A stretch of DNA of 64,000 nt from Piscicola geometra (taxonomy: Eukaryota; Annelida; Clitellata; Hirudinida; Piscicolidae), in NCBI GenBank assembly GCA_943735955.1, contig OX030956.1:13408719-13472718 (forward strand). Reading direction: 5' to 3'. The notes beneath the pieces are model-generated. The model did no database searches, was not told the origin of the DNA, and was given only the letters and a program-made list of their open reading frames with translations. The position numbers and the translations under genes were made by a program. Of this stretch, positions 1 to 22,311 are shown piece by piece. Each line of letters opens with the position of its first letter. Position 1 is the first letter of the stretch.

Positions 1-861
1 AAAAAAATAAAAATTTTTAGTTCTATTAATGAATTTGAAAATATATTCTTAACAAGAATCGAAAAGTTATTTGGTAGCCTTGAAACCTTTACTGCTTGTC
101 AGAAAATCGAGTGACAGGCGCTCCATAAACAATTAATAAATATTCATTTTAAAGCTTTGAAAACCAAAAATATCTATATTTACTATTTATCCTTTTGGTT
201 TTCAAAATTATTCGTGATTTAAACAGTTTTTTTTCGAGAAAAGATTTGATTTTTAAAAATAATTTTTATTTTCTTTAAACGACTTAGGAGTGCTTTTGTC
301 CGTGTTTCTTATTTTTTAACTTTTTTATTTATATTATTAATGCTCACATTTTAAACACGTTCATCTTTTCTGAAAGAGATAGTAAATTTAATCTTATGTA
401 AAAAAAAAACTATGAATCAGTAAAGACTGCCAAAGGAGAAACTGATATTAACATCACCTTCTCGATGATAATTCCGCGAAAACTGCTTACAGATAAGGGA
501 TGATTAAGATGGCAGGGAAGAAGAGGCGGTTATGGATGAGTGTGTGAGCTTACTCACCCCCTGCAGCCCTGCTCTTCCCGCCTTCTTGCACATTTGAATA
601 TGCATATGCGTAAAATACTCTTAAAAGCAGGCTTGAACAAATAATTTTGTTTAAATGTCAAGAATTGTTATTTAAAACTATTTTTTGTTTGTGAATAAAT
701 GTGATGCCCGCCCTAACAAAGGCTTTTTATTAGTTTAAAACTTGGAAATAAAAATACATACGTATTGATAAAGCAAAAGCAAAATAATTAAAGAAATTGT
801 CTAAACTTCTGTTCTTATTTTTCTTTCTCGTTTCAAACCTATCATTAAAGAATATTTTCAG
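1..861. other. AT-rich region without a recognised gene
   Basis: No conserved coding sequence was recognised here. Around 480-600 the composition becomes more GC-rich, and the minus strand has a strong donor-like site (GTGAGTAAG) after a short open stretch rich in Lys, Ala and Gly. This could be the end of a small exon of a gene running left, but nothing else supports it. Confidence 0.4.
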
Positions 862-1010
862 ACCCTCTATTTACACCGGTCCTAAGACCCCACCTGCTTA
901 CACAATTCCCAACACGAGATCTGTCTACACAACACCTGCCTTCACCGCTCCAACACCACACACACAAGGCGCTCACCCGCATAGGAGACGTGACGATGAC
1001 TCAGGCCTGA
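862..1010 (+). CDS. Candidate internal exon, Pro/Thr/Tyr-rich, unassigned
   Basis: An open stretch of about 50 codons is bounded by an acceptor (ATTTTCAG) and a donor (GAGGTACTTG). It encodes a Pro/Thr/Tyr-rich segment that ends in an Arg/Asp-rich patch (HRRRDDD). Its composition differs sharply from the AT-rich flanks, as expected of an exon. No partner exons or family were recognised. It could be one exon of a gene that extends beyond the left edge, or a chance open frame. Confidence 0.3.
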
Positions 1011-2142
1011 GGTACTTGACGAATGCTTGTTTCAATCTGCTACTCAAATACTCGCGCCACTTCGCAAGACATGAATGTCCCGTTTGTTCTGTCAAACGCC
1101 GCATTCTTGTCAAGTGAGTGCTCTTGAGTTCTTCAATTAATGTCTTCCGTTACGTGTGTGTGTGTGAGACCAGCGGTAGCTCTACTGCATTCTTATTGAA
1201 TTTCTCTCCCCTTTTATTTTCAAAATACTTCTAAGACAATTGAATTGTAATCCCACCGGCGTTGGAATTTCAACAGCATTAATTGAGCATGTCTTGTTTA
1301 GTAAACGCTTCAAAATGCATCGAAATGTTACCAATGTAAGACAAGATTCACAAGCCCTTTGCACTTTCAAGTGATTTTTCTCTTCAAAAGCTTCCCATGT
1401 AAATATCAATCGTCAAACTATTAACAATCATTGCATACATTCATCAGTACATTAATTAAAACATCGTATCAGTGATACGGTATCGCTGAAGTAAATTAAT
1501 TTTAAAAAATATTTTATTTAAACAGAAAATGTCTTTCGAAAGAGTTGAATGGTCCATTGGAAAGTGTCATTAGTCTGGAAATGAACACACAAGTGATGCA
1601 TGACGAAGAGACTGAAAGTACTCCAGTAACATTTCTTGGACCCTTGACATATTTTCAATTTCATAGTTCTATCTTGCATGTCGATTTGAATGAATACAAT
1701 GTGTAGCTTGGAATTGTAAAGCAAAAATATATTATGAGAGAAGCAAAATAGCGTTCTGAATAATTGATTTTGACATCTTCAATCATTCATAAATGGTTTC
1801 AAAAATGAAAATAAAACAAACGAAAGCTTGTTCAAATGTTAAGAAGGATTTTTGTCCTCTGTCCGTTGCAGTTGTAAGGCTTTCCACACCAAGTTGTTCT
1901 TTGCAGCTCTGAAATAGTTGAATTGATCCTATATGTTCTTGCTTAGCTCAGTAGGTAAAAGTTAATTCGTTGATGAAATCATGTTGCATAAACTTCGTTT
2001 CCATATGCACACCCTCAATTCTTTTTAATAAACACACAAATACAATCACGCACATACAAACACAAACATATCACACACATACACATACAAACATAAACAT
2101 CACACACACACATGAAAACACACATATATAAACAAACAAACA
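1011..2142. other. Intergenic, no gene seen; A/C-rich repeats at 2030-2170
   Basis: Only short unconvincing frames occur here. From about 2030 to 2170 there is degenerate ACACA/ACAAACA repeat that runs into the last codons of the FBXO36-like gene on the minus strand. Confidence 0.5.
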
Positions 2143-4839
2143 TCAACAAACACATACAAACACAAACACACACTTGGTCATGAGGACTTCATCGTTGCTC
2201 ATGTTCTCATAGAAGATGCTACCCCTCGTCAGAGGCCATCTCTCTTTACTACTCGCTGCAAACTGAGGTGTTTGTGGGTCGACCATGGCGCTCAGCTGCT
2301 TGTTCGCCAGGAGAGACTTTTTGTTTGGAAGATGGGAGCACACCACTAGTGAAACATCTTCCTTCCGAAGCCACCTGGAATCCACGTTCACAGAGGAGCT
2401 TGGAGATGGCATTTCGTTTGGCCATTCAAACCTCCTCTCTGGTGGTTTGAGCCTCATGCCACCAGTAAGCTTGCTGGTTATTCTGTTTGTGGTGTCTACA
2501 TCTTTCGATGATTCCTGCCTCTGCAGCCCCTTCATCACCTTCTGCATCCTCTCGACAGCACTGGAAGCATTGCTACTTTTATTCTCTTTCTTCTTCTCCA
2601 GTACATCCCTCTCACTCCTTCCATCCCCCCTACCCGAGTCTGCCGTGTCCGCAGTGTTAGCAGCTTCACCAGCGACATTGAAAGCTTCCAAGAAACTCTT
2701 CACTTGCCGCTCAATGTCCACTTCCTTGTCTTTCAATGCAGCACTCCAACGCGCCTGGACGCCACTGCTGTCCCCTTCATTGTTCAGGTTCTTGTTGTTC
2801 GTCTCTACCCCATCTCCAGCACTCTGCACCCCACTCTTCAACGGCTTTTTGGAGCTGTTCAAATGATTTTTTAAAGACATTTTCGAGAATTTGTCGCCTG
2901 ACTGGTGGTCCTTTTGCGAAGAAGATGATTTCGAGATGTTTACAAGTTGGGCCTGTAAATTTATGTTGTAGTGTGTTGTTGTGTCATATTTCATCAGCCC
3001 ACAACTATCTACGATAAAGGAAAACCAACATTTAGAAAACGGAACCAACCCTTAATTGCAGGAGGTTAGTGAAGGTAAGTTTTTTCCAAGTCTTCCTTCC
3101 AGCCAACAGCGTCAGCTCTTCCGAAGCAGGTAGGTTGCACTGTCTGAAGAAAATCTCTTTCCACAGCTCTTCAGAGTTGCACAGCTACAGTGGTTGGGTT
3201 CACTTTATAGCATCATTCTCACCACCACCATTAAAATCATCATCATCATTATCATCATCATTATTATCGTCATCACTTTCCTCATCCTATTTTACGAATA
3301 CCGGCTTTGTATCAAACAAAATAATACTGTATATTATACTGAGCATGTCTGATTTGTATCAATAATTTTTCAACTAGAGAGGTTCTAAGCGTTAAACATT
3401 CTTTTCTTGATTAGACAAGTCTTGCCCAGTTTCGTTTCAGTTCTGATTTTTCAGTCACAGTTACATTTGATAGAAACAACACTGGTCTCACCACGTCTGA
3501 CTCATAACTCACCTCGAGGAAGAGTCTCGACGTCCGAGAGAGACTGAACAGGTCTTGCAGGTCCAGGTGCCTGACCACCCTCTGGAGCACCCTCCTGGGC
3601 ATCCTGCTCAGCAAGTCGTACTGGCCCTGTGCCAGTCTGTCGATGTAGTCAAGGGTGCCTTCGCTGAACACTCGTTTGATATCATCTGGCAAGGTTTTGA
3701 AAACCAAGCGTTATTTAAATAAATAGAAGAATAAAAGTCCGATAAATTATAAGAACAAGACGGATCAATCCTTATTATTATTATTTATACTTTTAAGGTC
3801 CCAAAAATCCTTGAAGTCCTTGTGGTCGACTCTGACTTCGGTGGGCGTGGACTTGACTCGACGTGAAGAGATTTTCCATGTCCGGTAAACTATCTAGTTT
3901 GAATCAATCAAATATCAAATAATTGTTCTCTTGATTTCCGAAAATCATTAATTTTTTCTTAAAAAATTAAAAACTTTAAATTTTATTAGTTAAAAAAATT
4001 ATTATTATTCTAATAAAGTACATTTTGATATAATCAATTGATAAAAAATGTTTAAAAAACTATAAAGTAACATTAATTTTCTTATTTTTCTTGAAGATAA
4101 AAAAGTCCATAAAATATCATAAAAAATACGTGGTTTTTTCAAATATGATTAGTCTCCTCATCATCATCACCATCCTCCTTTGCTTTCTGAATCTCTTTCT
4201 CCGCCCCATTGCACCTAAACAATCTATCCCAAGATTCTTCAGATCATGTCGAACCCCTTTGCCATGTATTTTTGGGCCTTTCTGGGTTTCGTTTTTTTTC
4301 CTACCTATATCTTTAATCCATCTAGAACTACGCTCAAAGTGACCAACTTTGAACGGGTATTTTTACCCTGTGGTCGGTTGATCGACAGGCCGACGGTACT
4401 TCGCCATGACTGAGAGCCACTGAAAGAGCTCAGTTCCCATTTTCATTTTACCCTAGCCTTACTCTCTATTGACTTTTCTCAGTGATCTAGTAATAGATCG
4501 AATAAGTTGTCAATTCATATTCTCTTCACGTGCGATTGCGATTATAAGCAAATGCGATGTTGTCAATGTACTGTGTTTAAGTGTTGAACTTGTGTCAGAT
4601 ATGTTTGAATTATTTTTAAAAAGATGTTATTTTATTTTTTCAGAACGAAACACTTAAATACACATATTTCATTGGGGTTTTATCTTTGACAATATGAAGT
4701 TTATGGAACTTAATATATATTATATAATATCTTAAATTATAACCTCGTTTTTGCTGACTATTATTTGGTGGTAGTCTTGCAAAGGACTTGGTGCTTTGGC
4801 ACAATCTGAGTATAAAATATCCCCTTCCACCAGGCTCAT
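2143..4839 (-). CDS. FBXO36: F-box only protein 36-like, five exons, long C-terminal extension
   Basis: The product is a predicted substrate adaptor of an SCF (Skp1-Cullin-F-box) ubiquitin ligase. The exons I infer are 4839-4744, 3893-3791, 3685-3513, 3184-3050 and 2952-2143, all in phase. Exon 1 starts MSLVEGDILYSD and ends DYHQIIVSKNE. Exon 2 carries the YRTWKISS block, exon 3 the F-box (DLLSRMPRRVLQRVVRHLDL) and exon 4 ELWKEIF...TWKKLTF. All four align to human FBXO36 from end to end. The last exon adds about 270 low-complexity, charged residues that the roughly 190-residue vertebrate protein lacks. Its entry donor (AGG|GTTGGT) is weak, so the protein may instead stop just after LLQLR at about 3030. 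The start lies 196 bp from the SNX27 start on the other strand. Confidence 0.85.
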
Positions 4840-5035
4840 GTTTTTGAATTCGAAAGTCAGCTGGTTGTCATGAGAGTCGTTTACTCAGTTTGTAAAAGTT
4901 TAAAAATTAATATTTTAATAAAAAATTAATAGTTTGTAAAATTTATTCAGAATTCAAGGTTTCAATTATTTAAAAACCAAAATTCTGTTGTTTCTTTGGT
5001 AATCAAAATTAGTTTAAATTATCTTGTACACAAAA
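4840..5035. promoter_or_regulatory. Shared FBXO36/SNX27 intergenic region (putative bidirectional promoter)
   Basis: Only 196 bp separate the divergent start codons of the FBXO36-like gene (minus) and SNX27 (plus). The sequence is AT-rich with no obvious TATA box at a fixed distance. If the first coding exons are also the first transcribed exons, both promoters must lie within or very near this interval. Untranslated first exons further away cannot be excluded. Confidence 0.5.
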
Positions 5036-6082
5036 ATGGCTCATAGTAAAGATGATGAGGAAGAAGAAAACTACAACAATCACTTTAAATCGAAGAGTTA
5101 CGACGACAACGTCGTTTTCTCAATCAGCAATAAGGGCCGTGCGCCAGTGGGGGTTGCCAGGGTGGTGGTGATCGAGAAGTCTGAGACTGGTTTTGGCTTC
5201 AACGTCAGAGGCCAAGTGAACGAGGGAGGTCAGTTGAGGAGCATCAATGGAGAGTTGTACGCGCCCATGCAGCATGTGAGTGCTGTGCTGAGGAATGGAT
5301 CAGCTGACAGAGCTGGAGTGCTGAAGGGGGACCGCATCCTGGAAGTGTGAGTTGCGATTTTTCACAATTTTGGAGTCTTTATTTTGATTAGCGTTTTTAT
5401 ATAGTTTTAATCATATTTTAGCCTTTTAAACAATCTTAATTGTTTGTAGTTTTACACTTTCAGTATACTCTTCTTAAGATTCAACACGAAATCAAAGATT
5501 AAAAATGGCAAAAAATTCTGAAATGTTATTTAAGTATGAATAAAAAATTAAAAAGAATGGCGAATAATTCATAAATAAATTGTTTGCAGGAATGGAGTGA
5601 ATGTGGAAGGGGCCACCCACAAGAGAGTGGTCGACTTGATCAGGTCGGGCAACAACAAACTCATTCTCACAGGTTCTTCCTTCAATCAATTTTCATTTTA
5701 TCTATTTTTATTTATTTAAAGGATCATTCTTTTCCATCATCACTTCTATCATGGTCTTCACATAACTACTTTTAAAGAATAATCAAGCATCAATCACACT
5801 CCAAGACCTTATCTAAGTGCATGTTTGGCAACAGTGATCTCGGTGCCTCAACGGAGCAGTGGCGACAGTGGCGACTGCAGCGACGACTCCTCGTGTCCGT
5901 CGGTGGTCGACTTCTCCGAGAAGCGATCCCTGCCCATCTCCATCCCTGACTGCCAGTCCATCGAGGCTGACAGCCAGAAGTTCACGGTTGGTGCTGCTGA
6001 TGATGATAATGCAATAATAATACATATTTAAATTACGGGTATACTTAATTAAATTAAAACACACACCCATACCCACACATTT

Positions 6083-6172
<90 letters not shown>

Positions 6173-6550
6173 ACACACACACACACAAACACAACCACAC
6201 ACACACACACACACAGATGTTCAACATCCACATAGCGGGACGACATTTGTGTTCTCGCCGATACAGCGACTTCCACCGCCTGCAACAGCTCCTCAGAAGG
6301 GACTTCCCGGACTTCAACTTCCCCAAATTCCCGGGCAAAAAGTTCTTCCAACTTTCGGAACAGCAACTCGACGCAAGGAGGCGTGGCCTGGAGTTCTATC
6401 TCGAGCGAGGTGACTTAACACAGAAACATCATGTCGTCAATTAGTTTTTTTAATTCTACGTCGCAGTTCCATTAGGTTTTTACATGCTTTCAAAAGGGAG
6501 GCTTCAAACTAATTTCGTGACGTATGAAAGCGCTTTAAAAGACACGCACG

Positions 6551-6625
<75 letters not shown>

Positions 6626-9600
6626 ACACACACACCTGACAGTATGCGCGACGGTTGTGCTAGCAGAGAGTGACGTCATTCGAGAATTCCTATCGCCTAC
6701 AAGCACTGCCTGTGTTAGTGACGATGATGATAGTGATGGTGATGATGATGATGATGGGGATGATGATAATAATGATGATGATGGTGGGGATGATGATAAT
6801 GATGATGATCCCACAGGAGGCGCAGAGCAGGGTGGAGTTGAAGGTCCTCCTACCCGATCAATCATGCGTCAGCATCCACATACACCGTCTCTCCACTGCC
6901 CTCGAGGCTTACCAGGTGCTGCCTTCGACGCTATAATTATCATCATCATTGTCGTCGTCATCATGATCATCATTGGCATAATCATTATCATCGTCGTCAT
7001 CATCATCGGCACATCGTCATACTCATCATCGTTATAATGGGGTAGTGGTGGGTGTGCTTGATGGGGTAATGGTGAGCGTTACACGGGGATGGGGTAGTGG
7101 TGGGTGTGCTTGATGGGGTAATGGTGAGTGTTACAGGATGATGGGTTAGTAGTGCTTGATTCATCGAAGACGACGGCACAACAGGCGCTGGCACAGAAGC
7201 TGGGCTGGCGTGAGGAGGTCGCGTCGTACTTCTTCCTGCACGAAGTCGATGAAAACAACTTTGGTGCGTTGTGATGACGATGCTTGTGGTGATGACGATG
7301 CTTGTGGTGATGATGATGGTGAATTATGATGGTGGTGGTGATGTTGATAGTGGTAAAGATGGTAATAATGGTAATAATGATGATGGTGATGATGATGATG
7401 ATGATGATGATGATGTTGTTGATGATGATGATGATGATGAAACAGAGAGGAGGCTGCAGGAGGGGGAAAAGCCACACAGCATCTACGTTGACAACTACTC
7501 GTCATCATCACTCTCCAGCATCAGTATCAACAGGTGTTCATGATGATGATTGTGGGAATACATGATTATGATTAGGGTGATGATGATGAACTTGGTTATG
7601 ATGATGATTATTGTGACGGCGATGATGATGATGATTATTATGGTGATGCCTGATAATGACGACGACAAGGATTATGATTATGAAATGAGTCACTTAATTG
7701 ATGTCACCATAACTTGCAGAGTGATCTTCTCAGTGGTGAGGGAGAGACAGTTTCTGATGCACGACCACACGGCTCAGAACCTCCTCTGGCACATGGTGGG
7801 TCTCTTCCCCTGAGAACATTGGGGGTACTTACACTGCTAGGATAATTTATTGATTGATGATTGATTGATGATGTTTACTACAATCAGATGCTTCTTGAAT
7901 AATAATGATTGTTCATAGTGTGGCGTAAAGACAAGTGTTTAAAAGCAAACAGCACGCTACATCACTACTGACAGCCACACTGACACACTCAGGCACAACC
8001 AAACTGACACACACAAGCACAAGCACACTGACACACACAGGCAAAAGCACACTGACACACACACAGGCACAAGCACACTGACACACACACAGGCACAAGC
8101 ACAGCTGGAGAAGGGACAGTTGTTGACATCGTCTGATCAACTGCTCAAACTTAAGAGCGTCAGACAAGACTGCAAAGAGGTGTCTGTGTTGTGTTGTTCT
8201 TGATAGTGATGATGATGCTGGTATCATAGTGGTGATGATAATGATATTGTTTTTTTAGTGGTGATGATGATGATATTGGTATTTTAGTGGTGATGATGAT
8301 GATATTGGTATCTTAGTGGTGATGATGATGATATTGGTATTTTAGTGGTGATGATGATGATATTGGTATCTTAGTGGTGATGATGATGATATTGGTATCT
8401 TATTGGTGCTGATGATGATATTGGTATCTTAGTGGTGATGATGATGATATTGGTATCTTAGTGGTGCTGATGATGATATTGGTATCTTAGTGGTGATGAT
8501 GATGATATTGGTATCTTAGTGGTGCGGATGATGATATTGGTATCTTACTGGTGATGATAATGATATTGTTTTTTTAGTGGTGATGATGATGATATTGGTA
8601 TCTTAGTGGTGATGATGATGATATTGGTACCTTAGTGGTGATGATGAGGATATTGGTATCTTAGTGGTGCTGATGATGATATTGGTTTCTTAGTGATGAT
8701 GATGATGATATTGGTTTCTTAGTGGTGCTGAGGATGATATTGGTATCTTAGTGGTGATGATGATGATATTGGTATCTTACTGGTGATGATGATGATATTG
8801 GTTTTTTAGTGGTGGTGATGATGATATTGGTACTTTAGTGGTGATGATGATGATATTGGTATCTTAAGGGTGATGATGATGATATTGATTTTTTAGTGGT
8901 GGTGATGATGATATTGGTACTTTAGTGGTGATGATGATGATATTGGTATCTTAAGGGTGATGATGATGATATTGATTTTTTAGTGGTGGTGATGATGATA
9001 TTGGTACTTTAGTGGTGTTGATGAGGATGCTGGTATCTTAGTGGTGATGATGATGATGTTAACATCTTAGTGGTGATGATGATGATGTCACCACCGCATC
9101 GACAGTTCGTGAGGGCTTGTCAGGAGCTGGCAGGCTATGGCAACGTCTTCTTTCCCTTCTGCCACTGTGAGGCGCGCAAGCAAGGCGGTGTGGTCCTGTC
9201 GGTGGGCGAGAGAGGTGTCGTCCTGCACGCCTGCTCGTCCGACGCAGCCCTCGATGTGCGTTTTATTTATTTTTTATGTGCGTTTTATCATTTTTATTTT
9301 TATGTGCGTTTTATTATTTTTATGTGCGTTTTATCATTTATATTTTTATGTGCGATTTATTATTTTTATTTTTATGTGCGTTTTATCATTTTTATTTTTA
9401 AAGTTTCCAATGCTCTTCAATGAGTGTTTTAAAAACTAATAGAAATGTTTGTGAAGATGATCTCCTGTCGTAAGCATCAAATGCCACATTCTTGTCTCTT
9501 TAAGGCAGTCTTTCGCTCACTATTACCTCTCCCATCTCCCCTCCCACCGTCTGCCTTGCACCTCTGCAGGGTCAGAAGCTGGAGTTCGCCTGGTCGAAGG

Positions 9601-9955
9601 TGGCGTGCATGCAGGCGGATGCAGACTCCTTCACGTTCGAGTGTCGCAAGAGCAACAACAAGTCGAGGACCGTCCGACTCGTCACTAAATATGTTCGTGT
9701 GTGTTGCTGTGTGTGTGTGTCTGTGTGTATGTTATTGTGTGTGTGTACGTGTTTGTTGCTGTGTGTGTGTGTCTGTGTGTATGTTATTGTGTGTGTGTTC
9801 GTGTGTGTTGCTGTGTGTGTGTGTCTGTGTGTATGTTATTGTATTTGTGTTCGTGTATGTTCCTGTGTGTGTGTGTGTGTATGTTATTGTATGTGTGTTC
9901 GTGTGTGTTGCTGTGTGTGTGTGTATGTTATTGTATGTGTGTTCGTGTGTGTTGC

Positions 9956-9986
<31 letters not shown>

Positions 9987-10216
9987 TATTGTATGTGTGT
10001 TCGTGTGTGTTGCTGTGTGTATGTTATTGAATTTGTATAATTGTGTGTTGCTGTGTGTGTGTGTCTGTGTGTATGTTATTGTATGTTTGTTGATTTTTCA
10101 GCTGCGATTTATTCCGAATAAAACACTACCGCAAAAAACTTACAAAAGCACACAACACACAGGGCGTTCAGATGATGCAGGCATGCCAGCTGTTGAGACC
10201 TCCCACTGCAGCGTGA
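5036..10216 (+). CDS. SNX27: Sorting nexin-27 (PDZ-PX-FERM), 13 exons
   Basis: This is an endosomal cargo adaptor that links PDZ-ligand receptors to retromer for return to the plasma membrane. The exons are 5036-5346, 5590-5672, 5835-5986, 6217-6409, 6643-6713, 6817-6915, 7185-7263, 7446-7533, 7720-7795, 8105-8179, 9106-9255, 9570-9692 and 10163-10216. All phases join, giving about 517 residues against 541 in human. Exons 1-2 encode the PDZ domain, including [20 protein letters not shown] and DRILEV. Exons 3-5 encode the PX domain ([35 protein letters not shown]). Exons 6-13 encode the divergent FERM region. The ATG at 5036 was chosen because an acidic leader follows it; the frame stays open upstream only to a non-ATG codon. 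The FERM exons are less conserved than PDZ and PX. Introns are packed with AC, GAT and minisatellite repeats. Confidence 0.93.
6060..6216 (+). repeat. (AC)n microsatellite forming the SNX27 exon 4 acceptor
   Basis: Roughly 150 bp of almost pure AC dinucleotide ends directly in ACACAG, the acceptor of SNX27 exon 4. No pyrimidine tract lies between the repeat and the exon. Confidence 0.9.
6541..6642 (+). repeat. (AC)n microsatellite before SNX27 exon 5
   Basis: About 95 bp of CA dinucleotide, starting with CACG units, is followed by CCTGACAG, the exon 5 acceptor. Confidence 0.9.
6718..7440 (+). repeat. Scattered GAT/ATC trinucleotide tracts in SNX27 introns
   Basis: Several runs of GATGATGAT and its complement, with GGT interruptions, fill introns 5, 6 and 7. 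They give long but meaningless Asp- or Met-rich open frames. Exons 6 and 7 sit between them. Confidence 0.8.
8200..9090 (+). repeat. 29-bp minisatellite in SNX27 intron 10
   Basis: Roughly thirty head-to-tail copies of a 29-bp unit occur. The unit is built from GATGATGATGATATT plus GGTATCTTAGTGGT. Variants swap TATC for TTTT, GATG for GCTG or TTAG for TTAA. Higher-order repetition is visible at about 8870-9010, where pairs of units repeat together. Confidence 0.9.
9257..9402 (+). repeat. Minisatellite with TTATGTGCGTTTTATCATTT unit, SNX27 intron 11
   Basis: Six or so copies of a roughly 20-27-bp unit containing TATGTGCGTTTTAT start immediately after the exon 11 donor. Confidence 0.85.
9693..10090 (+). 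repeat. GT-rich minisatellite at the 5' end of SNX27 intron 12
   Basis: Higher-order units of about 50-60 bp contain GTGTTCGTGTGTGTTGCTGTG and TATGTTATTG, repeated about seven times and beginning at the donor itself. The intron ends GCACACAACACACAG, complementary to parts of this repeat. Confidence 0.85.
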
Positions 10217-11236
10217 TGTGGCTGGTGCGGCAGCTACCGATTGAGACGTTCATTTGTAGGTTCTTAGAGATTAGAGTAGGATTTGATTGGACAAGAATGC
10301 AGTGTTTTCAGCAGAAGTAGCTTGATTACGTACAACTGCAGCGCTTTGTTTTACTGACAGACTTTTGGCACCACTTAGAAGGTGGGAATCATGGAGAACA
10401 CCAAAAGGTTTAGCCTTTAAAGCACCATACTGCATCTACAACTATAGTGATCTCGACTACCCTCTCCTCAAGAGCCCCATGCACTACATCTTTTCTAATT
10501 CACAACAGGAATTATTTCTAACGATTGTTATTGACTTGTATTATCGACAATGATTTATTGTACTTCATTTCCAACGAAGACAAGCTGGCGGCGACACAGC
10601 CGAATGCTGTTGCATTGAACACCCGTAGCATTAAGCAGAATCAAAAGCGATGTAATTGTTTTAGCTTTAGTCATCGGTGGAAATTGTAAAAAGTGGACTT
10701 TATTCTTGTCTCACGATGCTCCCTCTCATTTGCCTAGTGTACCAGACTGTTTCTGATCTCCCATTAATGCTCTTTACCCTCTTCATTCATGATCTTTTTA
10801 CAATTAAATCTTAATTTAAATGGCCTCTATTCTTTGTAAGAGAAGACGAAAGACCAGGGTATGTACATTCCGAATTGGGACATTTAGCATGTGAAGTTGA
10901 TAATTATCAATTGTAATAATTATCAATTGTAATAATAATGATAATTGATTATAATATAGATTACACGAAAGATACGCGAGTGATTAGTGTGATGTAATTA
11001 TGAAGCAAGGTCGTTGCAGTGGAACGAAAGTGACTCGAGGGGGTGGTATGATGGGAACATAAAAATAACTATAATAATAATAATAATAATCCGAAAGAGA
11101 ACTAAAAAATAATAACATTATATATTCAAGCAAGACTAAACGAATAAGAACAACAGTAATAACAAAAAAGATGCTAATAATAATAATAATAATAATAGTA
11201 GTAGTAATAGTAGTAGTACAGTAATGGAGGGAGGGG
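10217..11236. other. Intergenic between convergent SNX27 and LONP1
   Basis: The 3' ends of the two genes face each other across about 1 kb. Apart from AT-rich sequence and ATT/AAT runs at 11070-11215, no further gene, RNA or element was recognised. Confidence 0.6.
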
Positions 11237-21343
<10,107 letters not shown>

Positions 21344-22311
21344 AATCGTCACTTTGATCACTGGTCTATCGCGATATTAAGTGTATTCCAAAATTAGAGT
21401 GTCTATGAGTAACTTTCAAAAATATATAAACTTTTTATAAATTTACTTTTTTTGTATTTGTTGAAATTATTAATTGTCTAAAAATTTTTACTTTCCTTAA
21501 ACCACTAAATTTCAAATACAATCGTAATTAAAATATCATGGATTGATGGATGGATGGATGGATGGATGGATGGATGGGTGGATGGATGGATGGATGAATG
21601 AATTGGCGTGTCAATGAATAGATGGATGGATAGATGGAACAAAAAGTCGTTTATTTAAAGTGCACTTGGTTAACTGCAGAAGTTGTAAACAAATTACAAA
21701 ATGTGAGATGATTGAAACAATATTATATAATTTACGTCCTATTTGAGAGAACGGTCTTTTTGAACAAAGTACACATTTTAGAAACTTTAAAACCGAGTAT
21801 TTGATGAGTTCGAGCATCCCCCAGCTACCCATTGCCGTCACCAAATGCAACAATTCTTTCACCCTTTACATATCACACCATTAACCCCTAATGGATACCC
21901 ACATACACCTTCATCCAATCCAAAATGGAAGTTAAACAATATTTTTCACAGATATTCTCAACAATCTTGATATTTTTCGGAGTAAAAACAACATTACAAA
22001 AAACTGAGGGAGTTTTGATGAATTAATGCGAAATAAAGATAGATTATGCACAAACTATGCAATTTATACGAAAAAGAGCATTAAATGAGTAAATGGAAGT
22101 GAAAAGTTTTAAAAATTTACATGATTTTCCATAATAGACAGCTTCAATAAAAATTATAAAGATTTCCTATTCCAAAACTAAAAGGATTCCGTATAATATC
22201 ATGTACACTTCCTTTACGAAGCCTTGTATGCTTATTGGAAACAACAATTATAAAGTTATAAAATTATATTTAATTCAATTAGGAAGGTTTGCAAGAAACC
22301 ACGCTACTCTT
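21344..22311. other. Intergenic between LONP1 and the CUB/MAM gene, (GGAT)n at 21540-21600
   Basis: This region lies upstream of LONP1, so its promoter is expected here. A GGAT tetranucleotide array occupies 21540-21600. A 100-bp dispersed repeat follows at 21637-21740 (separate entry). No gene was seen. Confidence 0.6.
21637..21740 (+). repeat. Dispersed ~100-bp repeat, copy 1
   Basis: The block from CGTTTATTTAAAGTGCACTT through ATGTGAGATGATTGAAACA to a TATTATATAA end matches 31048-31150 over its length with scattered substitutions. No terminal repeats or target duplication were evident, so its nature is unknown. Confidence 0.65.

Noticed and set aside
1938..1960. TTAGCTCAGTAGGTA as a tRNA D arm
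   Set aside because: No T arm, anticodon arm or acceptor pairing follows.
2268..2866. Plus-strand frames of 60-193 codons opposite the FBXO36 last exon
   Set aside because: They are antisense shadows of the minus-strand exon, with Ser/Leu-rich composition and no start context.
4360..4440. GGGTATTTTTACCC hairpin and GTCGGTTGATCGACAGGCCGAC fold as a structured RNA
   Set aside because: It lies in FBXO36 intron 1; short stems only, no match to a known RNA class.
5813..6366. Long Cys/Val-rich or Thr/His-rich frames over the CA repeats in SNX27
   Set aside because: They are translations of the (AC)n microsatellite; the real exons are 5835-5986 and 6217-6409 in other frames.
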